Below the pieces are notes generated by a model. That model was given only the letters and a program-made list of their open reading frames with translations. It had not been told where the DNA came from and did not search any database. The translations under genes were made by a program, and so were the position numbers. Shown here piece by piece: positions 32,769 through 40,765 of a stretch of 64,000 bases of DNA. The stretch spans positions 124,001 to 188,000 of the forward strand of contig NZ_BAGA01000077.1 in assembly GCF_000308595.1 (NCBI RefSeq). The letters run 5' to 3'. Source of the DNA: Nocardia higoensis NBRC 100133 (lineage in GTDB: Bacteria; Actinomycetota; Actinomycetes; Mycobacteriales; Mycobacteriaceae). Every line of letters begins with the position of its first letter. Within the stretch, counting starts at the first letter, position 1.

Positions 32769-33928
32769 GAGTGGTCTCCTTCCGATGAGGTGGCGGGGCG
32801 CGCGGCGAGGATCGTCCACGCGGCGGTGAGGGCCAGGACCGGGAACACGGTCAGGGTGATCGCGGTGCCCGCGGCCGTCACCTCCCGCAGGACTTCGGCG
32901 GTCGCGAAGCCGGCCACGGCGCCGAGCCCGCCCACGCACACCGCGCGGGCAGACGAACGAGTCGTGCCGGTCGCGGCCGTCGAGCGATCCAGATCGGTCA
33001 CCGTCCGCGCGGCCGCCGCCACCGTGACCGCGAGTCCCGCTGCCGTGGAGGCGGATCCGGGTGCGATCGCCACGAGCAGCAACCCGCCCGCGGCGACGAC
33101 AAGGAGCAACGGGATCGATGCCGGCCGCAGGGGCAGCACGACCACGATCAGCGCGGCCGCCGCGGCCGCGCCGATCAGCGGCATCTGGTCCGCGCCGAGC
33201 ACTTCCCAGCGGTGCGACAGCACGTACATGGCGGAGGTGACGGCCGCGCCCGTCGCGAACCCGGCCGCGCCGTAGCCGAACAGCGCCCACCGATCCGGGC
33301 CGGCTACGGGCGCGGTGACCGGCTCCTGCCACGGACCCGCCGAGATCGGCACCGCGAGGATGCCGAACCCGGTGGCCACCACGCCCGCGATCAGCAGTCC
33401 CGTCATGGGGTCCGGATAGAACGACCGGCTCAGCATCGCCGCGGCGAGCAGGCCGAGCCAGGTGAGGGCGTGCCGCGCGGTGCGGGCGCCGCCACCGAGT
33501 CCGGCGAAGCGGATCCGGCAGGTGGTGTAGGTGATGCCGATCAGCGCCCCGGCGAGCAACGCGCCCACCGAGAACAGGATCGGCCCGTCGGCGACGCCGG
33601 TGAGAACGAGCGCGGCTCCCGCCCCCAGCGCCGCCCACGCGCCCGCTCGTGCCGAGGTCAGCCGCAGCAGCCGGGGGACGGCCAGTGCGGTGAGACACCC
33701 CAGCAGCGCCGCGGTCAGTGCGATGTAACCGATGACTTCGCCCGGCACGCCGATGGTTCCGGCGATCGGTTTGGCCATCAGCACCATCTGTCCGCCACCT
33801 ACCGGGACGGTGACCGCGGCGGACGCGGCCAGCGACCAGGCGAGCAGGATCCCGGGGCGTGCGGGGGCGGTGCCGGAGTCCGGCGCGGCCGAAGCGGGGG
33901 AGTGCGCGACAGTGGTTTGCTCGGACAC
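32765..33928 (-). CDS. MFS-like polytopic membrane protein
   Basis: 387 residues; GGAGG six bases ahead picks GTG 33928, although ATG 33973 is in frame and would place the operator inside the gene. About 12 membrane helices; GGQMVLMAKPIAGTIGVPGEVIGYIALTAALLG (in parts) near the start and a central cytoplasmic loop of ~25 residues fit an MFS-type carrier. No family-specific motif was recognised. It is the first gene of an operon with three neocarzinostatin-fold proteins, so it may move the ligand they bind. Its promoter carries operator copy 3. Confidence 0.7.
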   Translation of the reverse strand: MSEQTTVAHSPASAAPDSGTAPARPGILLAWSLAASAAVTVPVGGGQMVLMAKPIAGTIGVPGEVIGYIALTAALLGCLTALAVPRLLRLTSARAGAWAALGAGAALVLTGVADGPILFSVGALLAGALIGITYTTCRIRFAGLGGGARTARHALTWLGLLAAAMLSRSFYPDPMTGLLIAGVVATGFGILAVPISAGPWQEPVTAPVAGPDRWALFGYGAAGFATGAAVTSAMYVLSHRWEVLGADQMPLIGAAAAAALIVVVLPLRPASIPLLLVVAAGGLLLVAIAPGSASTAAGLAVTVAAAARTVTDLDRSTAATGTTRSSARAVCVGGLGAVAGFATAEVLREVTAAGTAITLTVFPVLALTAAWTILAARPATSSEGDHS

Positions 33929-33944
33929 CAGGCCTCCAGTCGGC

Positions 33945-33969
33945 GTTTCGCTATGAGAAACGTAGTTTC
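33945..33969. promoter_or_regulatory. Operator copy 3, three half-sites, before the neocarzinostatin operon
   Basis: GTTTC (33945-33949) N7 GAAAC (33957-33961) N3 GTTTC (33965-33969), all exact, lying 17 bases upstream of the GTG 33928 start. The extra direct half-site repeats the arrangement of copies 4, 5 and 6. Confidence 0.72.
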
Positions 33970-34091
33970 TCATATGGGGTATTGAATCCGTGGCGAAGTG
34001 AAAGTGTCAAGGTGTGAAAACGAGTGGAAACACGAATGTTTCATCGGCGCGGGACCGCGGCTCGCGTCCACCGCGCGGGCATGCCGGCCGA

Positions 34092-35054
34092 TCAGAGCGG
34101 GCGGATGACCTCGGCGCCGGGCGCTGCGGCCACCTGTCCGGCGGCGTCGGGATACAGGGAGGCGCTGGTGGTGCCCGTGAGGTAGTCGTCGGCCCAGCCC
34201 ACAGCCAGGGCGTCGAGTACGGACACGTGGGCCTGCTGCGGCATGCCGCACACCAGGGTGCCGACGAGGTCCGAACTGGCCCCTTCGGCATCGACGTGCG
34301 TGCCGCCGGGGATTCGCACGCCGAGGAACGGGCGGTGCAGGTGCGTCTGTACCGCCGTCGTGCCGGTGCCGAAGCTGTTGCACCACGACGGCGCGGCCGA
34401 GATCGTCCGGATCGGCAGGTCGGTGCGGTCGAGAGCGGCCAGTGCGGCGTCGGAGTTGTTGTCCACGAACGACTTCACCGGATCCAGCAGGATCAGGCCG
34501 CGCAGCTTCGGCCAGGTGGCGGGGTGGTCGGTGTGGATCCGGTGCGCGACGTAGGTGACGGCTTCCGCGCCCGCCGAGTGGCCGAGGAAGATCAGCTGTT
34601 CCGGCATGGCCATCGGCGCGCGCCCGGAGCGCTCGAGCGCGTCGGCCAGGCTCACGCCCAGCGTGCTCGCCGGGTCGGTCGCGTCGGCGAGCAGCGCGGC
34701 CACCCCGCCGAGGAAATCCTGGTTGCCGGTGAGGTTCTGCAGCGTGCAGCCGTTCAGGTCCATGAACGGCAGGGCGGGGGTGAAGACCAGATAGCCCGCC
34801 TCGGCGAAGCGGGTGGCCAGGGCGGCGACGTTGGTGTCGGTGCGGGCGAAGCCGTGCTGCAGCCAGATCAGGCCCTTGGGTGTGCCGACGGGGATGAACC
34901 AGTCCGAGGACTGGTGCAGAACCGAACTGCGACAGGGGATGTCGATCGTGTGGTCGGCGCGGACGACCGGCTCCGCGTACGCCGCGGCCGGGACGAGGAA
35001 TGTCGTGCCCGCTATCGCGCCGGCCGCTATCAGGGACGGTAGTCGAAAACTCAT
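34092..35054 (-). CDS. Exported alpha/beta hydrolase (esterase)
   Basis: 320 residues from ATG 35054 with AGGAGCG ahead. The signal peptide ends AYA-EP (about residue 28). Core motifs: LIWLQHGFARTDTN (oxyanion region), nucleophile elbow LIFLGHSAGAEAV, GLILLDPVKS, and a late histidine in GTHVDAE or QAHVSVLD. The elbow and LLDPV resemble chlorophyllase/PET-hydrolase-like esterases. As a secreted enzyme under the shared operator it could release an ester side chain outside the cell. The substrate is inferred. Confidence 0.78.
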   Translation of the reverse strand: MSFRLPSLIAAGAIAGTTFLVPAAAYAEPVVRADHTIDIPCRSSVLHQSSDWFIPVGTPKGLIWLQHGFARTDTNVAALATRFAEAGYLVFTPALPFMDLNGCTLQNLTGNQDFLGGVAALLADATDPASTLGVSLADALERSGRAPMAMPEQLIFLGHSAGAEAVTYVAHRIHTDHPATWPKLRGLILLDPVKSFVDNNSDAALAALDRTDLPIRTISAAPSWCNSFGTGTTAVQTHLHRPFLGVRIPGGTHVDAEGASSDLVGTLVCGMPQQAHVSVLDALAVGWADDYLTGTTSASLYPDAAGQVAAAPGAEVIRPL

Positions 35055-35082
35055 CGTGCGCTCCTGCGAATACCTGTGCACC

Positions 35083-35107
35083 GTTTCCCTGAGCGGAATG
35101 GTGTTTC
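35083..35107. promoter_or_regulatory. Operator copy 4 before the exported hydrolase
   Basis: GTTTC (35083-35087) N7 GGAAT (35095-35099, degenerate) N3 GTTTC (35103-35107). The outer half-sites are exact and the spacing is identical to copies 3, 5 and 6. It lies 29 bases upstream of the ATG at 35054. Confidence 0.55.
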
Positions 35108-35348
35108 TCTGCGCCAATTAACGACCACCGCGCCCGCGCTGTCAATGGGAGCTGGGCGACAGAATCCCCTGCGAGCAGCTGAAACTCACACCTGTTCCGG
35201 CGGGAGTTTTCCGTGGTGACACGGAATCGGCATATTCGTCGGCATCGATGCGGGGCGTCGTCGGCGATGGAATGTCGACTGGCGGGGGCCGACCGGATGC
35301 GTCAGAGTGGATACGCTGTTTCCTTTCTGGTCGGAATGAGGGTTGTCC

Positions 35349-36167
35349 ATGCGTTACGTGATCATCGGCTGCGGGAATGTCGGCATGGAGCTGGCTCGAC
35401 GGTGGACGAGCGCGGGGCACGAGGTCGTCGGCACCACCACCTCGCCGGATCGCATCGAGGAACTGAGCGCCGTCTGCACCGAGGTCGCGGTACTGCGCGG
35501 CAGCGACCGCGACGCCGTAGCCCGCGCGGTGGCGGGGGTCGACGCCGTGGTTCTCACGGTCTCGCCCCGCATATCCCGCTCCTACGACGCCGCCGCGCGG
35601 GTCGCCGAATACGCCGACACCCTGACCGCCACCGCGCGCACCGCCGCCGCGCTGCACCCGCGCGTGGTGTTCACCGGCTCGATCTCGGTGTACGGTGCGG
35701 GCGCCGGTGATCTGATCACCGAGGTCACCCCGCTCACCGAGGACGACGACGCCTCGCCGCGCGAGTTCGCCGCCGCCGAAGCCGCCGTCATCGCGACGCC
35801 CGGCGGCGCGGCGCTGCGCATCCCGGACGTGTACGGGCACCCGCGCGACATCGACTACCCGGCGCGGGTCGAGATGGCGCACACGATCCTCGGCGGTTCC
35901 GTCCCGTTCTCCGCCGAATCCCTGCTCTACCGCATCGATTACCGCGATGCCGCCGCCGCGCTGGCCTTCGTCGTGGAGAACGGCTTGACCGGGGTCTACA
36001 ACGCCATCCCCGACGCCGAGGTGCCACCGACCAACGCGCAGGCGTTCGGGGAGATCTGCGCGCAGCTGGGACTGCCGCCGTTGACCTTCCGCGGTGAGAT
36101 CAAGACGCCGGAGGTGCCGGTCAGCTCCGCCCGGCTGCGCGCGGCGGGCTTCGCGTTCAGCCACTGA
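35349..36167 (+). CDS. NAD(P)-binding Rossmann protein (SDR epimerase/dehydrogenase-like)
   Basis: 272 residues, start MRYVIIGCGNVGMELARRW with the nucleotide loop GCGNVG. The central part has VVFTGSISVYGAG and PLTEDDDASPREFAAAEAAV; the active-site YxxxK is not obvious. It resembles atypical SDRs of the NAD-dependent epimerase type. Its promoter lies in the 294-base divergent gap from the exported hydrolase. The 3' end overlaps the convergent flavoprotein gene by 11 bases. The reaction is unknown. Confidence 0.75.
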   Translation: MRYVIIGCGNVGMELARRWTSAGHEVVGTTTSPDRIEELSAVCTEVAVLRGSDRDAVARAVAGVDAVVLTVSPRISRSYDAAARVAEYADTLTATARTAAALHPRVVFTGSISVYGAGAGDLITEVTPLTEDDDASPREFAAAEAAVIATPGGAALRIPDVYGHPRDIDYPARVEMAHTILGGSVPFSAESLLYRIDYRDAAAALAFVVENGLTGVYNAIPDAEVPPTNAQAFGEICAQLGLPPLTFRGEIKTPEVPVSSARLRAAGFAFSH

Positions 36168-37551
36168 GCGCCCGGCCGAGAATGCGACCGAACGCGAGGG
36201 CGGGGGTCAGGCACATGCCGGAGCAGAACGCATTGCCGTTCACCGCCGCGGAGCCGATGACCTCACCCACCGCGTACAGCCCCGCGATCACCGTGCCGTC
36301 GGTGCGGCGGACCCGCAGCGCGGTGTCCACATCCAGGCCGGCGAAGGTGATGAGCGTGACCGGATGGTTCTCGATCGCGTAGAACGGTCCCCGCGCGATC
36401 GGCGCGGGCAGGTGCCTGCGACCGAAGTCCGAGTCGACGCCACGGGCCACGAAGTCGTTGTAGCGGGCCACCGAGGCGGCCAGCCCCGCCGGATCGATCC
36501 CGGCGGCCCACGCCAATTTTCGCAGTGACTCGGCCCGGTGCACGCCGCGGCGCTTCCCGCACGCGGCGTCCAGCTCCTCCGGACTCCATCCGTGCACCAT
36601 CGGCTGCGATTCGCGCAGACCGCGCGCGTCGAAGACCATCCAGAACGTCATCCGGTCGATGCCGGTGAGCGCCCGCTCCTTGCGGTCGATGCTCGGCTCG
36701 TCCTCGGCCACCCAGCGCGCGCCGAACCGGTCGACATAGATCTCCCACGGCGGGCGCTCCGGAGCGACGAGCTGGGGCCGATGCAGCCAGTCCACCCGCA
36801 GGTCGTCGCCCTCGGGTGGCAAGCCACCGAAGGTGGGAAGGTACTTGCCCAGGCCTTGCAGCCCGGCGCCCGCGGCCAGCCCCAGGCGCAGGCCGTCGCC
36901 GGTGGAGGTGGGTGCTGCGGAAGTGGTCAGCGGCGCGCCCTCCAATTCGGCGAAGAGCTCCGGGTCGTAACCGAACCCGCCGGTGGCCAGCACCACGGCG
37001 GGCGCGTGCCACTGCCTGCCCGTCGTGTCCTCGACGCCGGTGACGGCCTCGCCGGTGCACAGCAGCGAGCTGACCCGCACCCCGCACTGCACCGTGACCG
37101 CGCCACCGGCCACATGCGGCTCCAGCAGCCGGCGCAGCACCGCGAGAATCGCGGGACCGCCGGGTGTCGGCTTCGCGTGCACGGTGCGTGGCGTGCGGTA
37201 CTGCTCGTGGCCGTGCACGATCCTCGGCGTGGCCGGATCGATCTCGAACCCGGCCGCCAGCAGCCATTCCAGCGCCGCGGGCTGTTCCCGCAGCGACAGC
37301 AGCGTCAGATCCTCGCGCCCGGCGCCGCGGCTGATCCGCCGCACATCGGCCCAGTGCGCCTCGACATCGTCGTCGATCCCCGCGGCCCGTTGCGCGGAGA
37401 AACCGCCCGCCGACAGATGGCCGCCGGAATAGGGCAGTGCGCCGCCGATGTCGTCGGCCTTGTCCAGCAACAGCACTCGCGCGCCGCCCGCGGCCGCGCT
37501 GATCGCGCACGCGATCCCGCCCGGCCCGGCTCCGACCACGATGACATCCAC
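36157..37551 (-). CDS. FAD-binding fumarate reductase/KSTD-type flavoprotein
   Basis: 464 residues from GTG 37551, which has GGAGG five bases ahead (GTG 37563 has none). FAD site DVIVVGAGPGGIACAIS, then SGGHLSAGGFSAQ, the internal ALATGGFGYDPEL-like motif VVLATGGFGYD, GDGLRLGLAAGAGL and the C-terminal GLYAVGEVIGSAAVNGNAFCSGMCLTPALAFGR (in parts). This is the FAD_binding_2 family of fumarate reductases and 3-ketosteroid dehydrogenases. It ends the long minus-strand operon, 60 bases after the maleate-isomerase-like gene, so reduction of a fumarate-like double bond is plausible. Confidence 0.82.
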   Translation of the reverse strand: MDVIVVGAGPGGIACAISAAAGGARVLLLDKADDIGGALPYSGGHLSAGGFSAQRAAGIDDDVEAHWADVRRISRGAGREDLTLLSLREQPAALEWLLAAGFEIDPATPRIVHGHEQYRTPRTVHAKPTPGGPAILAVLRRLLEPHVAGGAVTVQCGVRVSSLLCTGEAVTGVEDTTGRQWHAPAVVLATGGFGYDPELFAELEGAPLTTSAAPTSTGDGLRLGLAAGAGLQGLGKYLPTFGGLPPEGDDLRVDWLHRPQLVAPERPPWEIYVDRFGARWVAEDEPSIDRKERALTGIDRMTFWMVFDARGLRESQPMVHGWSPEELDAACGKRRGVHRAESLRKLAWAAGIDPAGLAASVARYNDFVARGVDSDFGRRHLPAPIARGPFYAIENHPVTLITFAGLDVDTALRVRRTDGTVIAGLYAVGEVIGSAAVNGNAFCSGMCLTPALAFGRILGRALSG

Positions 37552-37611
37552 CGCTACCTCCACGTGAATCGAACGAGAACTCCTGCGGGCGGAGGGGCAG
37601 GCGGATCGGGC

Positions 37612-38355
37612 TCAGTGGTCCCGCAGCAGACTGCCCGCACCCTCGACCCGGTCGGTGATGCCGTTGTCGCGCAGCGCCATCCACCAGGTGGCCGCGTTGA
37701 TCGCGATGACCGGCTTGCCCAGCCAGCGTTCGGCCTCGTCCGCCAGGCGCACCATCGACAGGTTCGTGCCGCACTGGACGATGGCGTCGATCTCGTCGCC
37801 GTCCACCGCGAGGATCGCTGCGCGCAGGGTCTTCTCGGTGACGTGGGCGATCGACACCGCGGTCGGGCACCGCAGGCCCTCGATGTGCGCGACCTCGAAG
37901 CCGAGCTCGCCGAAGAAGCGCACCACATTGGCGTCGCCGACCGGCTGGTACGGCGTCACCACCCCGATCTTCTTCGCGCCGTACATCTCCAGGGCGCGGC
38001 GGCAGGCCTCGGCCCCGGTCGCGACCTCGAGCCCGGTGAGGCCACGGATCTGCTCGACGAAGCGCTTGTTGCCCTCCACGCCTTCCCAGAAGGTCTCCGC
38101 GGACATGCCCATGACCATGTAGTCCGGTTCGCAGGTCATGATCCGCTCGCAGGTCGCGGCCATCTCGGCGCGGATCTGGTCGAGCAGCCTGCCCATACCC
38201 GCGTCGTCGTTCATGTTCTGGTCGCGAATGTGGATGCGGCCGAAATGCGCGGTCACACCCGGCACGCCCATGCGGGCGAAATCCGGTTCGACCACGGTGT
38301 TCGTGGAAGGCGCCAGCACGCCGAACTTGCGGCGCCAGCCCAGTACGTCGGGCAT
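37612..38355 (-). CDS. Maleate isomerase/arylmalonate decarboxylase-family protein
   Basis: 247 residues, full-length relative of the 26302-27045 protein: APSTNTVVEPDFARMG, MVMGMSAETFWEGVEGN, TPYQPVGDANVVRFF, VEGAGSLLRDH. It keeps the catalytic cysteine of the arylmalonate decarboxylase type as Cys195 (IVQCGTNLSMV) but lacks the first cysteine of true maleate cis-trans isomerases (MGMSAE). It would isomerise, decarboxylate or racemise a maleate- or malonate-like acid. It sits 15 bases after the NOL-like SDR and precedes the flavoprotein. Confidence 0.85.
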   Translation of the reverse strand: MPDVLGWRRKFGVLAPSTNTVVEPDFARMGVPGVTAHFGRIHIRDQNMNDDAGMGRLLDQIRAEMAATCERIMTCEPDYMVMGMSAETFWEGVEGNKRFVEQIRGLTGLEVATGAEACRRALEMYGAKKIGVVTPYQPVGDANVVRFFGELGFEVAHIEGLRCPTAVSIAHVTEKTLRAAILAVDGDEIDAIVQCGTNLSMVRLADEAERWLGKPVIAINAATWWMALRDNGITDRVEGAGSLLRDH

Positions 38356-38370
38356 GGGATTCTCCTCTTC

Positions 38371-39165
38371 TCAGGCCGAGATGGCGTTGTCGCCGAACAG
38401 GTCTCGTTTGCGAATCGGGGCCATCGCGAAGCGTGCCGCGATCTTCGGCGTGGTCAGCCACCGCACGTGGGCACCGTTGCGGGTCTGCGAGACCACCTGT
38501 TCGGCCAGCCAGGGCGTCACGGTCTCGACCTTGTCGGCGAGGATGTTCATCACCTTCTTGACCGCGACCAGCTCATCCGCGGAGTAGCCGTGCAGCAGGA
38601 GATCGGTCACGACCATGCCCGGGCTGAGCCTGCCGATCGAGACGCCCTCCGGCGCTTCCTTCGCCAATGCCTGGCTGAGATAGCCGACGGCGCGTTTGGT
38701 CGCGCCGTACAAGCCGAGCCCGGCCACCATGCGCCCGTCGCTGCCAAGGCCCTCCATGTTCCACACGTGCCCGCCACCGGCGGCTGCCATTCCGGTGATC
38801 GCCACCGCGGAGCCGTTCATCGCGCCGAGCAGATTGGTCGAGACCACCGCCTGCGCCGTGGTGGCGGGCAGTTCCCAAGCCCGGGCCCGGTCGTGCGAGA
38901 TGCCCGCATTGTTGATCCAGATGTCGATGCGCCCGAACCGCTCGCACCCGGCATCCCAGAACTTCTGGAGCTGATCACGATCGGTCACATCGGCGACGAA
39001 GACCAGCGCGCGGTCGGGGAGCTCGGCCCGCACCTGTTCGACGCGTTCGGGGTTCGTGCCGCACACGGCCACCTGATGCCCGGCGGCGAGCAGCGCCCAG
39101 GCCAGGCCGAGGCCGATGCCGCGGGTACCGCCGGTGATCGCCACCGTCTTCACCGGCGCTGTCAC
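38371..39165 (-). CDS. SDR resembling chlorophyll(ide) b reductase (NYC1/NOL)
   Basis: 264 residues from GTG 39165, overlapping the preceding stop (GTGA). Classical SDR: TGGTRGIG (11-18), IWINNAG (82-88), catalytic Tyr153-x3-Lys157. Beyond the general fold it shares, from memory, plant NYC1/NOL-specific features: IDIWINNAG, VVSTNLLG, GGHVWNMEGLGSDG replacing the usual SS-active-site strand, LSPGMVVTDLLL, and a late LTTPKI. In plants these enzymes reduce the C7-formyl group of chlorophyll b. Neighbours resembling PAO and RCCR support a tetrapyrrole-related role. The substrate is inferred, the fold certain. Confidence 0.75.
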   Translation of the reverse strand: MTAPVKTVAITGGTRGIGLGLAWALLAAGHQVAVCGTNPERVEQVRAELPDRALVFVADVTDRDQLQKFWDAGCERFGRIDIWINNAGISHDRARAWELPATTAQAVVSTNLLGAMNGSAVAITGMAAAGGGHVWNMEGLGSDGRMVAGLGLYGATKRAVGYLSQALAKEAPEGVSIGRLSPGMVVTDLLLHGYSADELVAVKKVMNILADKVETVTPWLAEQVVSQTRNGAHVRWLTTPKIAARFAMAPIRKRDLFGDNAISA

Positions 39166-40079
39166 GACCGCTCCAGGACACCGTGCACGACGGAGGCCAG
39201 GCGGTTGTGCTCGAAGAGTTCGTAGACCACCGCGAGGCGGGTGCCCGCACCCATACCGGGCTGCGCATCCATCATGAATTCCCTGCCCTCGATCCGCTTT
39301 CCGTCGGCGAAGTGCACCGTCGGGTAATTGGCGCGGCCGTAGGAGGTCGCATTTCCCCAGCCGTCGGGACCCTCGTAGAAGAGCCGGGCCCCGTCGCGCC
39401 GCGCCGTGGTCCGGTAGCACTGCTCCATCGCGCCCGACCAGGTGACCGTGTGCACGGCTGTCAACAGGTTCACCGGCTCGATGTCGAGGTCGATGTGCAC
39501 CGCGCCGATCTTCTGCTGATCGGCGCCCCACAGTTCGCATGCGCCGCCATAGCGGCTGGAATCCTTCGTCGGCAGCATGAAAGCCACCGCACCGCAGCGC
39601 GTCTCGTGTGCGAGGTGGTCTTCGACGAGTTCGGGAACGCGGGTGTAGAGGCCGTTGAACACGCCGACCATGGCCGGGCCCTGACGCAGCACCGACGAAT
39701 ACACCTGGCTGTCGCCGATGGTCTGGTTCCAGGTGTTCAGGCCGACCTGCCACCCGGGCCCGTAGTAGCGCGCGTCCACGAAACCGCCGTAGGGCTGCCC
39801 GGAGCCGAAGAAGTCCGGTCCGGTGTAGAGCCGGTCGGCATCGGAGTCGATCACCCCGAACGCGAACGGCGCGGCCAGCGCGAACCGGTTGGCCAGTGCA
39901 CCGCTGCCCTGGATGCCGCCGTCCATGTAGTAGGTGGTGACGCCGTTGTCGAAGACCGAGGAACGGCGGATGTCCTCGAAACCGTGCCAGACGCCGTGGG
40001 CGTCGAACAGTGAGGGCCGGCCGACCCATTCGCCGGCGATGCGCTGCTGCCATGCGCTCGGTTCGACCGCCGTGCTCAT
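39162..40079 (-). CDS. Unrecognised conserved protein in the pigment-degradation-like operon
   Basis: 305 residues, starting MSTAVEPSAWQQRIAGEWVGRPSLFD. It has no signal or membrane segment and is rich in aromatic strands (YYGPGWQVGLNTWNQT, DNGVTTYYMDGGIQG, VHTVTWSGAMEQCYRTTARR), which looks like a lipocalin-type beta-barrel, but I cannot name a family. Start and stop overlap both neighbours by four bases, so it is made in step with the RCCR-like protein and the SDR. A ligand-binding or accessory role for the pathway intermediate is a guess. Confidence 0.6.
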   Translation of the reverse strand: MSTAVEPSAWQQRIAGEWVGRPSLFDAHGVWHGFEDIRRSSVFDNGVTTYYMDGGIQGSGALANRFALAAPFAFGVIDSDADRLYTGPDFFGSGQPYGGFVDARYYGPGWQVGLNTWNQTIGDSQVYSSVLRQGPAMVGVFNGLYTRVPELVEDHLAHETRCGAVAFMLPTKDSSRYGGACELWGADQQKIGAVHIDLDIEPVNLLTAVHTVTWSGAMEQCYRTTARRDGARLFYEGPDGWGNATSYGRANYPTVHFADGKRIEGREFMMDAQPGMGAGTRLAVVYELFEHNRLASVVHGVLERS

Positions 40080-40765
40080 GCCAGCAGCTCCCCGCGCACC
40101 CGCTCGGACTGCTCGGCGCCGATCAGGCGGGTCACCTGCTCCCACACCGGATCGACACGGGGATCGAACAGGTTCGCGCGGTTGGCGCGGTCACGGCCCG
40201 CCAGATCGGCGTCCACCTCGGTGACGCCCTTGCGGACCAGCGTCAGCCAGTGCTCCAGGTAGCCGTCGACGGTGTCGTCGAGTGCCTTGAAGGCTTCGGG
40301 CGTGGCCCGGCACACCAGCATCCACGGGGACATCATGGCGCGCTGACGTGGGCCGATTGCCGCAGGTGAAATGCCGTCGACGGTCCATGCCGCCGCCAGC
40401 AACGGTGTCAGCGGGACGAACACCTCGTCGAGGTAGTCCAGATGTACCGCCAGGTCGGCCCGCGGGACGAGGTCGAGGTGCATCGCGTGGAACTCCGGCG
40501 AGGACACCGAGTCCAGGGTGAAATGCGGAATCGACGAATCGGGTCCGGTGAAGGCGAAGATCATGTGGCTGTCCAGGCCGATCATCGGCACCACCAGCGA
40601 CACCGAAACGATCTTGTCGATCGGGCCGCCGCGCAGCACCTTCAGGCTGCCGACCGGTTCGGGCGACATCGGGCTGGTCAGCGGTACGTCCTCGGTGAGG
40701 GTGGAGCCGAGGGCGTCCGACAGGGTGGCGAGGGTGCGCTCGCTGAGCGCGGCGGGCAGACTCAT
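40076..40765 (-). CDS. Red chlorophyll catabolite reductase (RCCR)-like protein, copy 2
   Basis: 229 residues. Read against plant RCCR from memory, it matches along the C-terminal half: SIPHFTLD (78-85) like APNFVVE, HLDLVPRADL (96-105) like LDLPHRKDL, DYLDE (110-114) like DYLKE, SPWMLVCRATPEA (146-158), and a C-terminal RDRANR...FDPRVDP...ERV block. The residue aligned with the catalytic Glu of plant RCCR is Asp85, a conservative change. Plant RCCR is a cofactor-free, ferredoxin-dependent bilin reductase. The gene overlaps both the Rieske oxygenase and the next gene, as if the two enzymes work as a pair. Confidence 0.68.
   Translation of the reverse strand: MSLPAALSERTLATLSDALGSTLTEDVPLTSPMSPEPVGSLKVLRGGPIDKIVSVSLVVPMIGLDSHMIFAFTGPDSSIPHFTLDSVSSPEFHAMHLDLVPRADLAVHLDYLDEVFVPLTPLLAAAWTVDGISPAAIGPRQRAMMSPWMLVCRATPEAFKALDDTVDGYLEHWLTLVRKGVTEVDADLAGRDRANRANLFDPRVDPVWEQVTRLIGAEQSERVRGELLA

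Noticed and set aside
31158..33928. Enediyne antibiotic gene cluster suggested by neocarzinostatin-fold proteins
   Set aside because: No polyketide synthase, halogenase or other enediyne gene is near; the fold alone does not imply antibiotic production.
36538..39225. 895-residue plus-strand frame opposite the flavoprotein, isomerase-like and SDR genes
   Set aside because: It crosses three clear genes on the other strand without any recognisable domain.
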